In this document: piece after piece, positions 17,558-26,422 of the stretch | Numbering within the stretch: the stretch's first letter is position 1 | Layout of the letters: every line of letters starts with the position of its first letter | DNA from: Acidobacteriota bacterium | GTDB taxonomy: Bacteria > Acidobacteriota > Thermoanaerobaculia > Multivoradales > Multivoraceae | Length of the DNA: 64,000 nt | Assembly: GCA_003388555.1 (NCBI GenBank) | Contig: QQVD01000040.1 | Location: forward strand, 1 to 64,000 | Direction: 5' to 3' | Notes under the pieces: generated by a model | Databases searched by the model: none | The model's input: only the letters and a program-made list of their open reading frames with translations | Told to the model about the DNA's origin: nothing | Position numbers and translations under genes: made by a program

Positions 17558-17815
17558 TCCGCCGCGTCGATCCGAGCCGGTGAAGGCCCGGCCGCCCTCC
17601 AGCGGCGCAGCCGCGCTCACGCTACCGTCCCGTACCCATAGACGCGGTGTGCTGCTGGATACCGACACGATCGGCGTACAGGCTTACCTGCGGCGCCGGC
17701 GACACGGTCGCACGTTGCCGCCTCGCCCGCCGCGCCAGAGCAGGTACCGTCGTTTTCGGGCTCTTCCGGTCCGAGCTCGTCGGAGCCGACGCCTCGGGGC
17801 GGCCCGCCGCTGTGA

Positions 17816-19603
17816 TCAGCGAGGCTGCACGTACGGCGTGCCGGCCCGGTAGAGGCCGAGCCGCTGCTCGTACGCGGCCCGCAGCGGGGCTCCCGGGTCG
17901 CCGGGGCGCGAGGCGAGCCGGACCGCCTCGCTCTGGGACGCGGTCGCCTCCTCCCAGCGGCCCTGTGCCGCGAGCGCCGCGGCCAGCACGTCGGCGGCCT
18001 GCGCCGACTGAGGCTGCTGGCCGCGCACGCGCAGGGCCAGCTCTTCGGCGCGGGCCGGGTCGCGCACGGACGCCTGCGGCGAGGTGGCCAGCATCCAGGC
18101 CAGGTAGAGGGCGAAGCGCGAGCTGTTCGGCGCCAGGTCGAGACCTCGTTCGAGCAGGGTCGCCGCTTCGTCCGTGCGGCCCTGGTCGGCGAGGGTTTTG
18201 GCGAGGTCGTAGCGGGTGGCGTGGGCGGCGGGGTCGACCTCCAGTTGGCGGCGCCACATCACCTCGGCGGTCGCGAGGTCGCGCCGCAGCACCGCCACCT
18301 CGCCGAGACCGCGCCGGAAGCGCAGGTCCCCCGGGTGCGCCGCCAGGCCCCTCTCGAGCACGGCGCGCTCGGCCTCGAGCTCGCCGAGCCGGCGGTGGAT
18401 CGCGGCGCGTCCGACCAGCGCGTCGGCATGGGTGGGCAGCTCCGCGAGCACGCTGTCGAGCACAGCGCTGGCCTCGACCAGCCGCCCCCCCACCAGCAGG
18501 GCGCTGCCCAGCTTCGCCTGAACCTCGAGACTGGTGCCACCGCTGCTGCGCGACGCCTCGCGCAACAGCTCCAGACCCTCGTCGAACGAAGCACTCCGGA
18601 GGATCAAGACCGCGCCGAGCTGCGCCTGCAGCGTGGCCGACCCCGGGGAGGCGCGCAGCGCCCTGCGGTACTCCGCCTCGGCCTCGTCGAGTTGCCCCCG
18701 CGTCGCGTGAAAGGCCCCCCTGCGGGTGTGCCAGCGGCTGCTGACGCCCTGCTCGCCGACCCGTTGGAAGAGCGGATCGGGAGGCGGGGTCGTCTCGTCG
18801 ATCGCCGCCGCCCGCAGCGACGCGAGCTCGCTGGCCTCGGCGTCGCCGAGCCGGCGGTGCACGGTGGCGAGCAGGAGGTGGGCTTCCCGCAGGTCGGGCC
18901 GACGTGCGGCGGCGGCGGCGAGCAGCTCGCGGGCCTTCTCGACCTCACCCGCGGCGAGCGTGAGGCGGGCGAGACCGAGCTGGGCGAACGGCTCCGTCTC
19001 TCCCCCCAGCGCCGCCTCGAAGTGCCTTCGGGCTTCCTCCTCGTCGCCGGCTTCGAGCGCCAGCTCGCCGAGGTGGATCGGCAGGGCCGGAGAGCGCACT
19101 CCCAGCAGGCTCGCCCGCTCGAGAGACTCACGGGCCGCTCCGGGGTCGACGTTGCGCAGCAGGACCCCCCGCAGGTAGGGCCACTCCGGATCTGCCGGCG
19201 CCAGCGTCTCGGCGCGGCGGTAGGCCTCGAGGGCCGAGGCGTCGAAGTCGTGGGCGTGCAGCACCCGGGCGAGTGCGCCCCAGGCCTCGGCGTTGCCGCG
19301 ATCCTGCGCGGCGCGTGCGTGGCGGTCCTCGAGCGCCGCGCGCACCGGCGCCTCGGCCGTGACCAGGTCGGGCAGGGGGAAATCGGCCCGGACCTCTTCG
19401 GGCACCGGGTCGCCGCAGCCCGCCACCAGGAGCGCTGCCTGAAGGAACGCCGCAGCGAGTCGGGGCGGGCGCTCCGCGATGCGGGACAGGGAAGCCGGGG
19501 GCGTCGTGCGGCGGGCTGCCGCCGCCCAGGTCGTGGCGCTTCGCCGTGCTCTGGGCGAGACAGCGGGCCGCTGGCCCCGACCCTGCCTCCTGCGCGAGCT
19601 CAA
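17816..19603 (-). CDS. TPR-repeat lipoprotein (paralogue 1)
   Basis: This protein of up to 595 residues consists of tandem TPR helices across almost its whole length (for example ALEAYRRAETLAPADPEWPYLRG and LEAEVEYRRALRASPGSA-like units). The hydrophobic segment AAAFLQAALLVAGC is a lipobox, so the mature protein is probably membrane-anchored outside the cytosol. Just after it comes the LPDLVTAEAPVRAAL segment shared with two other TPR proteins here. The C-terminus ends RLGLYRAGTPY. The TTG start at 19603 overlaps the upstream CRTAC1 stop as TTGA. It gives a long Arg-rich leader of about 50 residues, so the true start could be further in. Last gene of the alternating operon. Confidence 0.8.
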   Translation of the reverse strand: MSSRRRQGRGQRPAVSPRARRSATTWAAAARRTTPPASLSRIAERPPRLAAAFLQAALLVAGCGDPVPEEVRADFPLPDLVTAEAPVRAALEDRHARAAQDRGNAEAWGALARVLHAHDFDASALEAYRRAETLAPADPEWPYLRGVLLRNVDPGAARESLERASLLGVRSPALPIHLGELALEAGDEEEARRHFEAALGGETEPFAQLGLARLTLAAGEVEKARELLAAAAARRPDLREAHLLLATVHRRLGDAEASELASLRAAAIDETTPPPDPLFQRVGEQGVSSRWHTRRGAFHATRGQLDEAEAEYRRALRASPGSATLQAQLGAVLILRSASFDEGLELLREASRSSGGTSLEVQAKLGSALLVGGRLVEASAVLDSVLAELPTHADALVGRAAIHRRLGELEAERAVLERGLAAHPGDLRFRRGLGEVAVLRRDLATAEVMWRRQLEVDPAAHATRYDLAKTLADQGRTDEAATLLERGLDLAPNSSRFALYLAWMLATSPQASVRDPARAEELALRVRGQQPQSAQAADVLAAALAAQGRWEEATASQSEAVRLASRPGDPGAPLRAAYEQRLGLYRAGTPYVQPR

Positions 19604-21408
19604 GGCTGGGCTCCCGAAGGATCGCTTCGCGCGATCACCTCACCGCTGCCGCGACGCAGGACGGTACGGCGGTCCACGGCGACACTTTCGAACGCCTCCC
19701 AACCGCCGTCCGGCCAACCCACGCTGACGGTGCACGAGGCGACGTCTGCCGGGAGTGCGAAGGTCAGCGCGTCCGGCCGCGCCGAGAGGTAGGAGCCGGT
19801 CGTCGAGTACCGCCGGATCGCCAGCAGGTCGCCTGCCGCCAGCTCGACCGTCGCGCCTTCGACTACGGCACTCGACGGATCCACCAGCTCGACGCCCAGC
19901 CAGCGCCCCGGCGGCTTCCCCCGATCGAGGAAGACGCGCAGGCCGTCCGCGAGGTCGGTGAGCACCAGGTCGAGGTCGCCGTCGCCGTCGAGGTCGGCGC
20001 TCTCTGCCGCACGCCCGATGCCGTCGGGTGGGCTCCAGCCGGGCACGAGGCCCCAGGTGCCCGAGGAACGCCGCCAGAGCTGATCGGCCTGCCTGTAGTC
20101 GGACGTCATCGCGCGCCCGGGCGCGTCGGCGCCCTCGCCCTCACCCTCGCCCTCGCCCTCGCCGCGGCGGTCGTGGACCAGCCTCACGTGGCCGTTGGCG
20201 ACGTAGATCTCGGGCTTCCCGTCGCCTTCGAGATCGAGCGCCGCCAGCCCGAAACCCGTCGTGTCGAGCGAAGGCGCGCCCAAGCCGAGGAGCTGGGTTC
20301 CGTCCTGGTAGCCCCAGCCCCGGAAGAGGTACGCGGTGTTGGTCTCCTCGTCGAGGTGGGTGATCAGCAGATCGAGCGCGTCGTCGCCGTCGAGGTCGAG
20401 CTCGAGGATGCCCATCGAGGCCTCCCTTCGGCCGGCGCCGTTGACCGCCACGCCGAGCGCGTGCGCCGACTCGACGAAACGGACTCCGAGGGGGCCAGTC
20501 GGGTCTTCCTGCTGCAGCCAGAGGTGGTTGTCCTCGCCGTCGTTGCTGACCAGCAGGTCGAGGCGGCCGTCGCGGTCGGCGTCGAGCACGGCGAGCCCGA
20601 GGCCCTTGCCGGGCACCTCGATACCCGCCGCGGCGGAAACGTCGACGAACCCCTCGCCGCCCAGGTTGCGCCACAGCTGATCGGTGATGCCGGGGAAGCC
20701 CTGCGGGCCGCAGTACTCGCGCCTGCCGGTCAGCCGACGGCATACCTGGTCGGGGTCGTAGTCGAGATAGCGGACCACGAAGAGGTCGAGCCAGCCGTCG
20801 CGATCGAAGTCCAGCAGGCCGGCCGAGGTGCTCCAGCCGTTCTCCTCGCCGACGCCCCACTCGGAGCTGGCGTCGCGCATGCGCCCCGAGCCGTCGTTCT
20901 CGAGCACGCGCATCGGCCCGTAGGAGGTGATCACCAGATCGACGTCGCCGTCGCGGTCGAGGTCGCCCGCGGCGCACCCCATCGGATAGCCCGGCGCAGA
21001 CAGGCGGATCGTGTCGCGCTGGCGCAGGACACCGTCGCGCAGCTCGAAGACGCGCAGCTCGCCGCCGCTCTCGCGGGCGGCGTGTACGGTGACGATCTCG
21101 GGCAGTGAATCGCGGTCGAGGGAGGTCACGCAGAGTCCCCCCGCCATGATCTCCGGCATGAAGTAGTCGCCGAGCAGCTCGTAGTCGCGCCGCGCGTCGG
21201 GTGCGTAGGTGGCCTCCATCAGCTCGAAGTCTCTGCCGTCGGAGTGCGGTCCGGTCAGCGTATCCGCCGCCGTGCCCGTCGCTGTGTCCGGCGCGCCGTC
21301 GGCGGTCGCGGCCGCACCGCTCGCGTCGCCCCCGCCGACCGGCACACAGCCGGCGTCGAGCAGCAGCGTGAGAGCGAGCAGGGCACCGCCGACCGAGGTT
21401 CGAGTCAT
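19600..21408 (-). CDS. CRTAC1-family FG-GAP/UnbV lipoprotein
   Basis: This 602-residue lipoprotein (lipobox LLLDAGC) has seven FG-GAP/VCBS calcium-loop repeats, such as DLDRDGDVDLVIT, DFDRDGWLDLFVV, DADRDGRLDLLVS and DLDGDGDLDLVLT. They should form a seven-bladed propeller. The central family motif YCGPQGFPG is present. The C-terminal ASPIC/UnbV domain contains VEGATVELAAGD and ends near the stop. A Glu-Gly dipeptide run encoded by a six-base microsatellite lies between repeats 6 and 7. The ATG lies 72 bp after the upstream TPR gene, and the stop overlaps the next TPR start. The protein probably binds calcium and partners or polysaccharide outside the cell. No enzymatic motif is visible. Confidence 0.9.
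   Translation of the reverse strand: MTRTSVGGALLALTLLLDAGCVPVGGGDASGAAATADGAPDTATGTAADTLTGPHSDGRDFELMEATYAPDARRDYELLGDYFMPEIMAGGLCVTSLDRDSLPEIVTVHAARESGGELRVFELRDGVLRQRDTIRLSAPGYPMGCAAGDLDRDGDVDLVITSYGPMRVLENDGSGRMRDASSEWGVGEENGWSTSAGLLDFDRDGWLDLFVVRYLDYDPDQVCRRLTGRREYCGPQGFPGITDQLWRNLGGEGFVDVSAAAGIEVPGKGLGLAVLDADRDGRLDLLVSNDGEDNHLWLQQEDPTGPLGVRFVESAHALGVAVNGAGRREASMGILELDLDGDDALDLLITHLDEETNTAYLFRGWGYQDGTQLLGLGAPSLDTTGFGLAALDLEGDGKPEIYVANGHVRLVHDRRGEGEGEGEGEGADAPGRAMTSDYRQADQLWRRSSGTWGLVPGWSPPDGIGRAAESADLDGDGDLDLVLTDLADGLRVFLDRGKPPGRWLGVELVDPSSAVVEGATVELAAGDLLAIRRYSTTGSYLSARPDALTFALPADVASCTVSVGWPDGGWEAFESVAVDRRTVLRRGSGEVIARSDPSGAQP
20131..20163. repeat. Hexanucleotide microsatellite in a CRTAC1 gene
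   Basis: Five 6-bp units of GCCCTC (one with A for G) plus a partial unit lie on the plus strand. On the coding minus strand they read GAGGGC and encode an alternating Gly-Glu run. Gain or loss of units would keep the frame. Confidence 0.9.
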
Positions 21409-21480
21409 GCAGCGGAGGATAGCGAGCGGAGCGGGCCCCAGGCTCCGTCAGGAGCGGCGCGCTGGTGCGGCTTCGGCGGC

Positions 21481-23082
21481 TCAGGGCCGGAGCGAGGGGC
21501 GCAGGGTCTCGACCTGCCTGCGCACGGCGCTCGGCAGCTCGACCGATGCGAGGTGGTCCGCGGCCTGGCGCGCCAGCTGGTCGTGGCCGAGCTGTCGCAG
21601 CAGCCCGACCGCCGCCAGAGCGGCCCGCCAGGCCGGATCCGAGGCCTCGCCGAGCCCGCTGCCTGGCGCCCCCGCGTTCTCTTCGGCCAGCACGACGACG
21701 GCGTCGACCAGCTCCTGCGCCAGCACGGCGGCGCGGTCCGCGACCGCCGGCGCCAGTTGCGACGGCGATCCCGCCGCGGCTGCGGCCAGCACCAGGCGCA
21801 GCGAAGTCTCGAGCGCCTCGACGCGCAGCCGGCCGGCGGTGTTCGGGCTGGCCAGCAGACGCTCCAGCTGCTCGCGGGCGCCCGCCGCATCTCCGCGGTC
21901 GCGGAGCAGCAACGCCAGGTTGTAGCGCGCGTCACCGTACTCCGGAGTCAGCTCGAGCGCACGGCGCAGCGCCTCCTCGGCGGCGTCGGTCCTCTCCTGG
22001 CGCAGGTGCAGCACGCCGAGGTTGAACCAGGTGCCGGAGTGGTCCGGTTCGAGCTCGAGCAGACGCTCGGTGCTGCGCAGCGCCGTCTCGGTGTCGCCGA
22101 GTGCGGCCGCTGTGCCGGCATGGCCGCGCAGCGCGGCGAGGTTGCTGGGATCCTCGGCGAGCGCCCGGGAGTAGAGGTCGCTCGCCAGCGCGACGTCGCC
22201 TGCGGCACGCGCCTCGAGCGCCCGCTGCACCAGATCGTGCGCCGACACGACCGTCTCGTCGAGTCGCGCCAGCAGCGGATCGAACAGCTCCACCGATCGG
22301 TCGCCGCGGCGCGCCAGAGCCGAGCGCGCGCGGTCCACGTCGCCGAGCTGACGGTAGGCGAGGCCGAGCGGATAGTGCAGCGCGTTCGCCTCCGGCGCCA
22401 GCTCGAGCGCCCGCTCCAGCGCCAGGGTGGCGCCTCGGGCGTCGCCGAGGGCGAGAGCGGCGCGACCGAGGAGGGAGAGGCGTCGCGCCGCGATCCGCCG
22501 TCCGGCTGCGTGCTCCTCCTCGCCCTCGGCCGGTGCATCCGGCAGCAGTTCGAGGGTGCTCTGCGGACGGCCGCGCTCGAGCTCCGCGGAGGCGAGGCGC
22601 AGCCTGGCCAGAGTTCCCCACTCTGCGTCCGCCAGCAGGCTCTCGTAGGAACGGGCGGCGTCGTCGAGGTCACCGGTCTGGTCGGCGAGCACGGCCTGCA
22701 GATAGACCCAGTCCGGCTCGCCGGGCTCGAGCTCCCGGGCGACGTGGGCAGCGGCGAGTGCCGGTTCGGCGAAGCCGTAGCGCACCAGCAGCGCGGCGAG
22801 GCGCGCCCAGCGTTCCGCAAGCCGTCCGCCGTCGGCGGCCGGCTCCGAGAGGCCCCGGTAGCGACGCTCGATCGCTGCCGCGATCGCCGGCTCGAGGGCG
22901 CCGAGATCGGGCAGCACGAACTCCTCGGCGAGGGCGCGGCGGGTTTCCTCGGGCGGAACACCCGGCGAAGGCTGCGCCGATGCCGGCTCCCCCGCGATCG
23001 CGCCGGCGAGGGCCACCAGCGCGATGGCGGTGCTCGCCGCAGCGCTACGGTGGCGCGAGCTCTCGACCGGCACGTGCCTCAC
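21481..23082 (-). CDS. Secreted TPR-repeat protein (paralogue 2)
   Basis: This 533-residue protein starts with a signal peptide (STAIALVALAGAIAGEPASAQ), then carries LPDLGALEPAIAAAIERRY, the segment shared with the two other TPR proteins. Tandem TPR units follow, for example ALELAPEANALHYPLGLAYRQ and GTWFNLGVLHLRQERTDAAE. A final alpha-helical region of about 130 residues is Ala- and Leu-rich. I chose the GTG at 23082 because it overlaps the CRTAC1 stop as GTGA and gives a clean signal peptide. The frame upstream of that is Arg-rich and overlaps the real CRTAC1 gene. It should work outside the cytosol as a scaffold, probably with its CRTAC1 neighbours. Confidence 0.88.
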   Translation of the reverse strand: MRHVPVESSRHRSAAASTAIALVALAGAIAGEPASAQPSPGVPPEETRRALAEEFVLPDLGALEPAIAAAIERRYRGLSEPAADGGRLAERWARLAALLVRYGFAEPALAAAHVARELEPGEPDWVYLQAVLADQTGDLDDAARSYESLLADAEWGTLARLRLASAELERGRPQSTLELLPDAPAEGEEEHAAGRRIAARRLSLLGRAALALGDARGATLALERALELAPEANALHYPLGLAYRQLGDVDRARSALARRGDRSVELFDPLLARLDETVVSAHDLVQRALEARAAGDVALASDLYSRALAEDPSNLAALRGHAGTAAALGDTETALRSTERLLELEPDHSGTWFNLGVLHLRQERTDAAEEALRRALELTPEYGDARYNLALLLRDRGDAAGAREQLERLLASPNTAGRLRVEALETSLRLVLAAAAAGSPSQLAPAVADRAAVLAQELVDAVVVLAEENAGAPGSGLGEASDPAWRAALAAVGLLRQLGHDQLARQAADHLASVELPSAVRRQVETLRPSLRP

Positions 23083-24905
23083 CGCTCGTTCCGCGAGGGC
23101 GTGCGGCCGTCGCCTTCGCGCAGGGTGTGGTATTGCCGGTCGCCGTCGAGCACGAACTGCTCGACCCGCCCGCTCGGCCACAGAACATCGACCGCCGACG
23201 CGGTCCCGGTTCCGGTGCCGACCAGCACCCGCTCGTCGTGCGCCGAGAGGTAGCTGCCGTCGGTGTGCGCCAGCGCGGTGAACGCGCCGTTCGTGGTGGT
23301 CACGCGCACCACGGCGCCGGGCGCCTGGCCGCCGTGCACGTCGACCAGCCGCAGGCCCACCCATCGGTTTTCGCCGCTGCGCCGCCGGCTCCACGTGTTG
23401 AGCAGGATCTTCACCGGCTCGTCGAGATCGACGAGCACCAGGTCGGAGTCACCGTCGTCGTCGAGGTCGCCGCGCATCAGGCCACGGCTCACCGCCGCAC
23501 GGGTGAAGGCCTCGCCGCCGCGGTGGCTGATCTCCTCGAAGCGGGCGTCCGGTGTCGTTCCGGGTCGGACGGCCGCGGAGCCCGGATCGGGCGGCAGCTG
23601 TCGAAAGATCTGGTTGCTCTGCCGCAGCGGCAGCGGATCGCCGGTCGCCCGCTGCGCATCGATCGACTTGATGGTTCCGTTGACCACGGCGAGGTCGAGC
23701 CAGCCGTCGTTCTCGAGATCGAGCCACACCGCGCCGAAGCCGGTGAAGGGAAAGCTGGGCACGGCGAGTCCGGTCTCGGCGGTGCGATCGAGGAAGAGTG
23801 CGCGGCCGTCGTTGACGTAGAGGGTGTTGGTTTCCTCGCTGAGGTGCGAGAGGAAGATGTCGAGGTCGCCGTCACGGTCGAAGTCGGCGGTCGCCACCCC
23901 CATGCTCGCCTCCGGCTCACCGCGACCGTTCACCGCCACCCCGGCGAGAAGCGCCTCGTCGGAGAACGAGACGAAGGTGCGGCCGTCGAGCGTGCCGAGG
24001 TTGAGCCAGAGCTCGTTCGCCATCTGGTCGTTGGCGACGTAGAGGTCGAGCCGTCCGTCGCGGTCGAAGTCGGCGACTGACGAGCCCAGCCCGCGTCCCT
24101 CCGGTGACAGCAGACCGGCGGCGCGGGAGACGTCCTCGAAGCGGAGGTGGCCGCCCGAGTCGACGCCGAGGTTGCGGAACATGCGATCGGCGCTGCCCGG
24201 GAAGTTCAGCGGGCCGCAGTAGTCGAGAGCGCTGCTCGGGGCCGGGCACTGGCGGTGGCGGTGGAACTGGAAGTCGACGTAGTTCACCACGTAGAGGTCG
24301 ATCCAGCCGTCGCCGTCGAAATCGGCCGGGCTGGCCGCGGTGCTCCAGCCCGGATCGTCGACGCCGGCCGCGGCCCCGACCGCCTCGAACGAGCCGTCGC
24401 CACGGTTGCGCCACAGCTCGTTGGGCCCGAGGTTGAGCACGTAGAGGTCTGGCAGGCCGTCGCGGTCGAAGTCGGCGCTCGCCGCGCCCATGCCGTACTC
24501 GCCTTCCCTGATGCCCGATCCGTTGGCGGGCACGAAGCGCAGCGTCTCGGGCTCGCCGGACCGCATCTCGTTGCGGTAGAGCTGGTCGGCGGGACGCTCG
24601 CTCGAGGTCACCCGCGGTCCGAGCGGGCCGCCCTGGACGAGGAACAGATCCAGATCGCCGTCGCGGTCGAAGTCGAGCAGCGCGCCGCCTCCCCCCATGA
24701 TCTCGGGCAGGTAGCGCTCGCCGCTGGCGCCGGTGCGGTACACGTGCTCCGGCGCGCTGGGCGCCTCGAGGCGCTCGAAGAGCGGGGTGTCGTCGTCGGC
24801 GAGGAGCGGGGCCGCGGCCCACACCACGAAGGCCATCGAGGCGAACGCGTGCACGAGCCTGGCCGTCGTGGCGGCGGTGTGAACCGATGGCTTCGTGGAC
24901 GACAT
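23079..24905 (-). CDS. CRTAC1-family FG-GAP/UnbV secreted protein
   Basis: This 608-residue protein has a signal peptide (hydrophobic AFASMAFVVWAAAPLLA). Seven FG-GAP repeats follow: DFDRDGDLDLFLV, DFDRDGLPDLYVL, DFDGDGWIDLYVV, DFDRDGRLDLYVA, DFDRDGDLDIFLS, DLENDGWLDLAVV and DLDDDGDSDLVLV. The YCGPLNFPG motif and a C-terminal ASPIC/UnbV domain (GAVVRVTTTNG, LWPSGRVEQFVL) are present. The ATG at 24905 is chosen because it begins the signal peptide. The open frame continues upstream for over 300 codons but is antisense to a real gene. First gene of the alternating operon; its stop overlaps the next TPR start. It is a paralogue of the gene at 19600-21408. Confidence 0.92.
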   Translation of the reverse strand: MSSTKPSVHTAATTARLVHAFASMAFVVWAAAPLLADDDTPLFERLEAPSAPEHVYRTGASGERYLPEIMGGGGALLDFDRDGDLDLFLVQGGPLGPRVTSSERPADQLYRNEMRSGEPETLRFVPANGSGIREGEYGMGAASADFDRDGLPDLYVLNLGPNELWRNRGDGSFEAVGAAAGVDDPGWSTAASPADFDGDGWIDLYVVNYVDFQFHRHRQCPAPSSALDYCGPLNFPGSADRMFRNLGVDSGGHLRFEDVSRAAGLLSPEGRGLGSSVADFDRDGRLDLYVANDQMANELWLNLGTLDGRTFVSFSDEALLAGVAVNGRGEPEASMGVATADFDRDGDLDIFLSHLSEETNTLYVNDGRALFLDRTAETGLAVPSFPFTGFGAVWLDLENDGWLDLAVVNGTIKSIDAQRATGDPLPLRQSNQIFRQLPPDPGSAAVRPGTTPDARFEEISHRGGEAFTRAAVSRGLMRGDLDDDGDSDLVLVDLDEPVKILLNTWSRRRSGENRWVGLRLVDVHGGQAPGAVVRVTTTNGAFTALAHTDGSYLSAHDERVLVGTGTGTASAVDVLWPSGRVEQFVLDGDRQYHTLREGDGRTPSRNER

Positions 24906-25112
24906 GGAGGGGTGGGCTGGCGCGGCTGGGATGAGGAGGCGATCCGGAGCGTAGACTGCGACTCTACGTCGGAGTCCGGAGCGCCGACCGTTCGGCCGGA
25001 ATCGGCCAACCCGAGGCGGCAGACCGTTCTTCCGCCCGACCCGGCGGGCTGCGCCGCCGCGCATCGGACAGTGCACCGGCCGCACCGACCGGCGATCCTG
25101 CGGAGAGACCAG

Positions 25113-26417
25113 TTGAACCATCCAGAACAGACAGCCAGGCAGGGGTCTGGAGCGCCCCAGGGCGCGGTCCCGCCGCGCTTCGACCTCGCTTTCGTGCGGG
25201 CTCAGTTCCCCGCCTTCTCCGAGCCTTCCCTGGAGGGATGGGCGTTCTTCGAGAACGCCGGCGGGTCCTACGCCTGCCGCCAGGTGATCGACCGCCTCGA
25301 CCGCTACTACCGGCGGACCAAGGTGCAGCCGTACTTCGACTATCCGGCGTCGCGTCAGGCCGGAGATTCGATGGACCTCGCCTACGCGGAGCTGGCGGGC
25401 CATCTCGGAGTCGGCGCCGACGAGCTGGTGCTGGGACCGTCGACGACCCAGAACGCGGCGATCCTCTCGCGGGCACTGCACCAGACCTGGAGTGAAGGCG
25501 ACGAGATCGTCGTCTCGGACCAGAACCACGAGGCGAACGCCGGCTGCTGGCACCGCCTGGCGGAGAGCGGGATCGTGGTGCGCCGCTGGGGGATCGACCC
25601 CGAGACCGGTTCGCTCGATCCCGAGTCCCTCGAGCCGCTCCTCGGCGAACGCACCCGGCTGGTGTCGCTGCCGCACTGCTCCAACGTCGTCGGCGAGATC
25701 AACCCGGTGGCCGAGATCGCACGTCGGGCTCGTGGCGTCGGTGCGACGGTGGTGGTCGACGGGGTCTCCTACGCACCGCACGGCCTGCCCGACGTCGGTG
25801 CGTTGCAGGCCGCCGGCGTCGACGCCTACCTCTTCTCGCTCTACAAGACCTACGGGCCGCACCTCGGCGCGATGACGGTGCGGCGCGAGCTGCTCGATTC
25901 GCTACCCAACCAGAGTCACTTCTTCCACGCCAGCCAGGGGCGCAAGAAGCTGCTGGTCGCCGGACCGGACCACGCCCAGATCGCCGCCGCCACCGGTGTC
26001 GTCGAGTATCTCGATGCGGTGCACGACCACCACTTCTCCGACCGCCCGAGCTCGGCCCTCGAGCGCTCCCGCCGTGTGCACGACCTGTTCCGCGACCGCG
26101 AGCAGCGTCTGCTCGCGCCGCTGCTCGAGTTCCTGGCGAGACGCGACGACGTGCGGGTGATCGGATCGCTCGACGCCCGCCGCCGCGCCCCCACCGTCGC
26201 CCTGCTGCCGCTGCGGCGTGGCGTCGAGGAGCTCTTCACCGGTCTGGTCGACCGGCGCATGATGCTGGGCGCCGGCGACTTCTACGGTGTGCGCCCGCTG
26301 CGCGCGATGGGCATCCCGACCGATCCCGGCGTCGTGCGGCTGTCGTTCGTGCACTACACCAGCGAAGACGACGTCGAGCGTCTGGTCGAGGCCCTGGCGG
26401 CGTCGCTCGACGCCTGA
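25113..26417 (+). CDS. Class V aminotransferase / cysteine desulfurase-like PLP enzyme
   Basis: This 434-residue fold-type I PLP enzyme most resembles the cysteine-desulfurase-like subgroup with FFENAGGSYACRQV near the N-terminus and RRTKVQPYFDYPASR. The PLP Lys is Lys245 in LFSLYKTYGPHLG, and the PLP-contacting Asp is in VVVDGVSYAPH. I chose the TTG at 25113: it has a Shine-Dalgarno (GGAGAG) just upstream and starts where family members start. The longer frame to 24147 runs antisense through a CRTAC1 gene and is a shadow. No Isc or Suf partner is adjacent, so the substrate (Cys, Ser or another amino acid) is unknown. Confidence 0.9.
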   Translation: MNHPEQTARQGSGAPQGAVPPRFDLAFVRAQFPAFSEPSLEGWAFFENAGGSYACRQVIDRLDRYYRRTKVQPYFDYPASRQAGDSMDLAYAELAGHLGVGADELVLGPSTTQNAAILSRALHQTWSEGDEIVVSDQNHEANAGCWHRLAESGIVVRRWGIDPETGSLDPESLEPLLGERTRLVSLPHCSNVVGEINPVAEIARRARGVGATVVVDGVSYAPHGLPDVGALQAAGVDAYLFSLYKTYGPHLGAMTVRRELLDSLPNQSHFFHASQGRKKLLVAGPDHAQIAAATGVVEYLDAVHDHHFSDRPSSALERSRRVHDLFRDREQRLLAPLLEFLARRDDVRVIGSLDARRRAPTVALLPLRRGVEELFTGLVDRRMMLGAGDFYGVRPLRAMGIPTDPGVVRLSFVHYTSEDDVERLVEALAASLDA

Positions 26418-26422
26418 TCGGC

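Noticed and set aside
24147-25112. Upstream extension of the class V aminotransferase-like gene
   Set aside because: The extension is antisense to a CRTAC1 gene, and a Shine-Dalgarno with TTG at 25113 marks the start.
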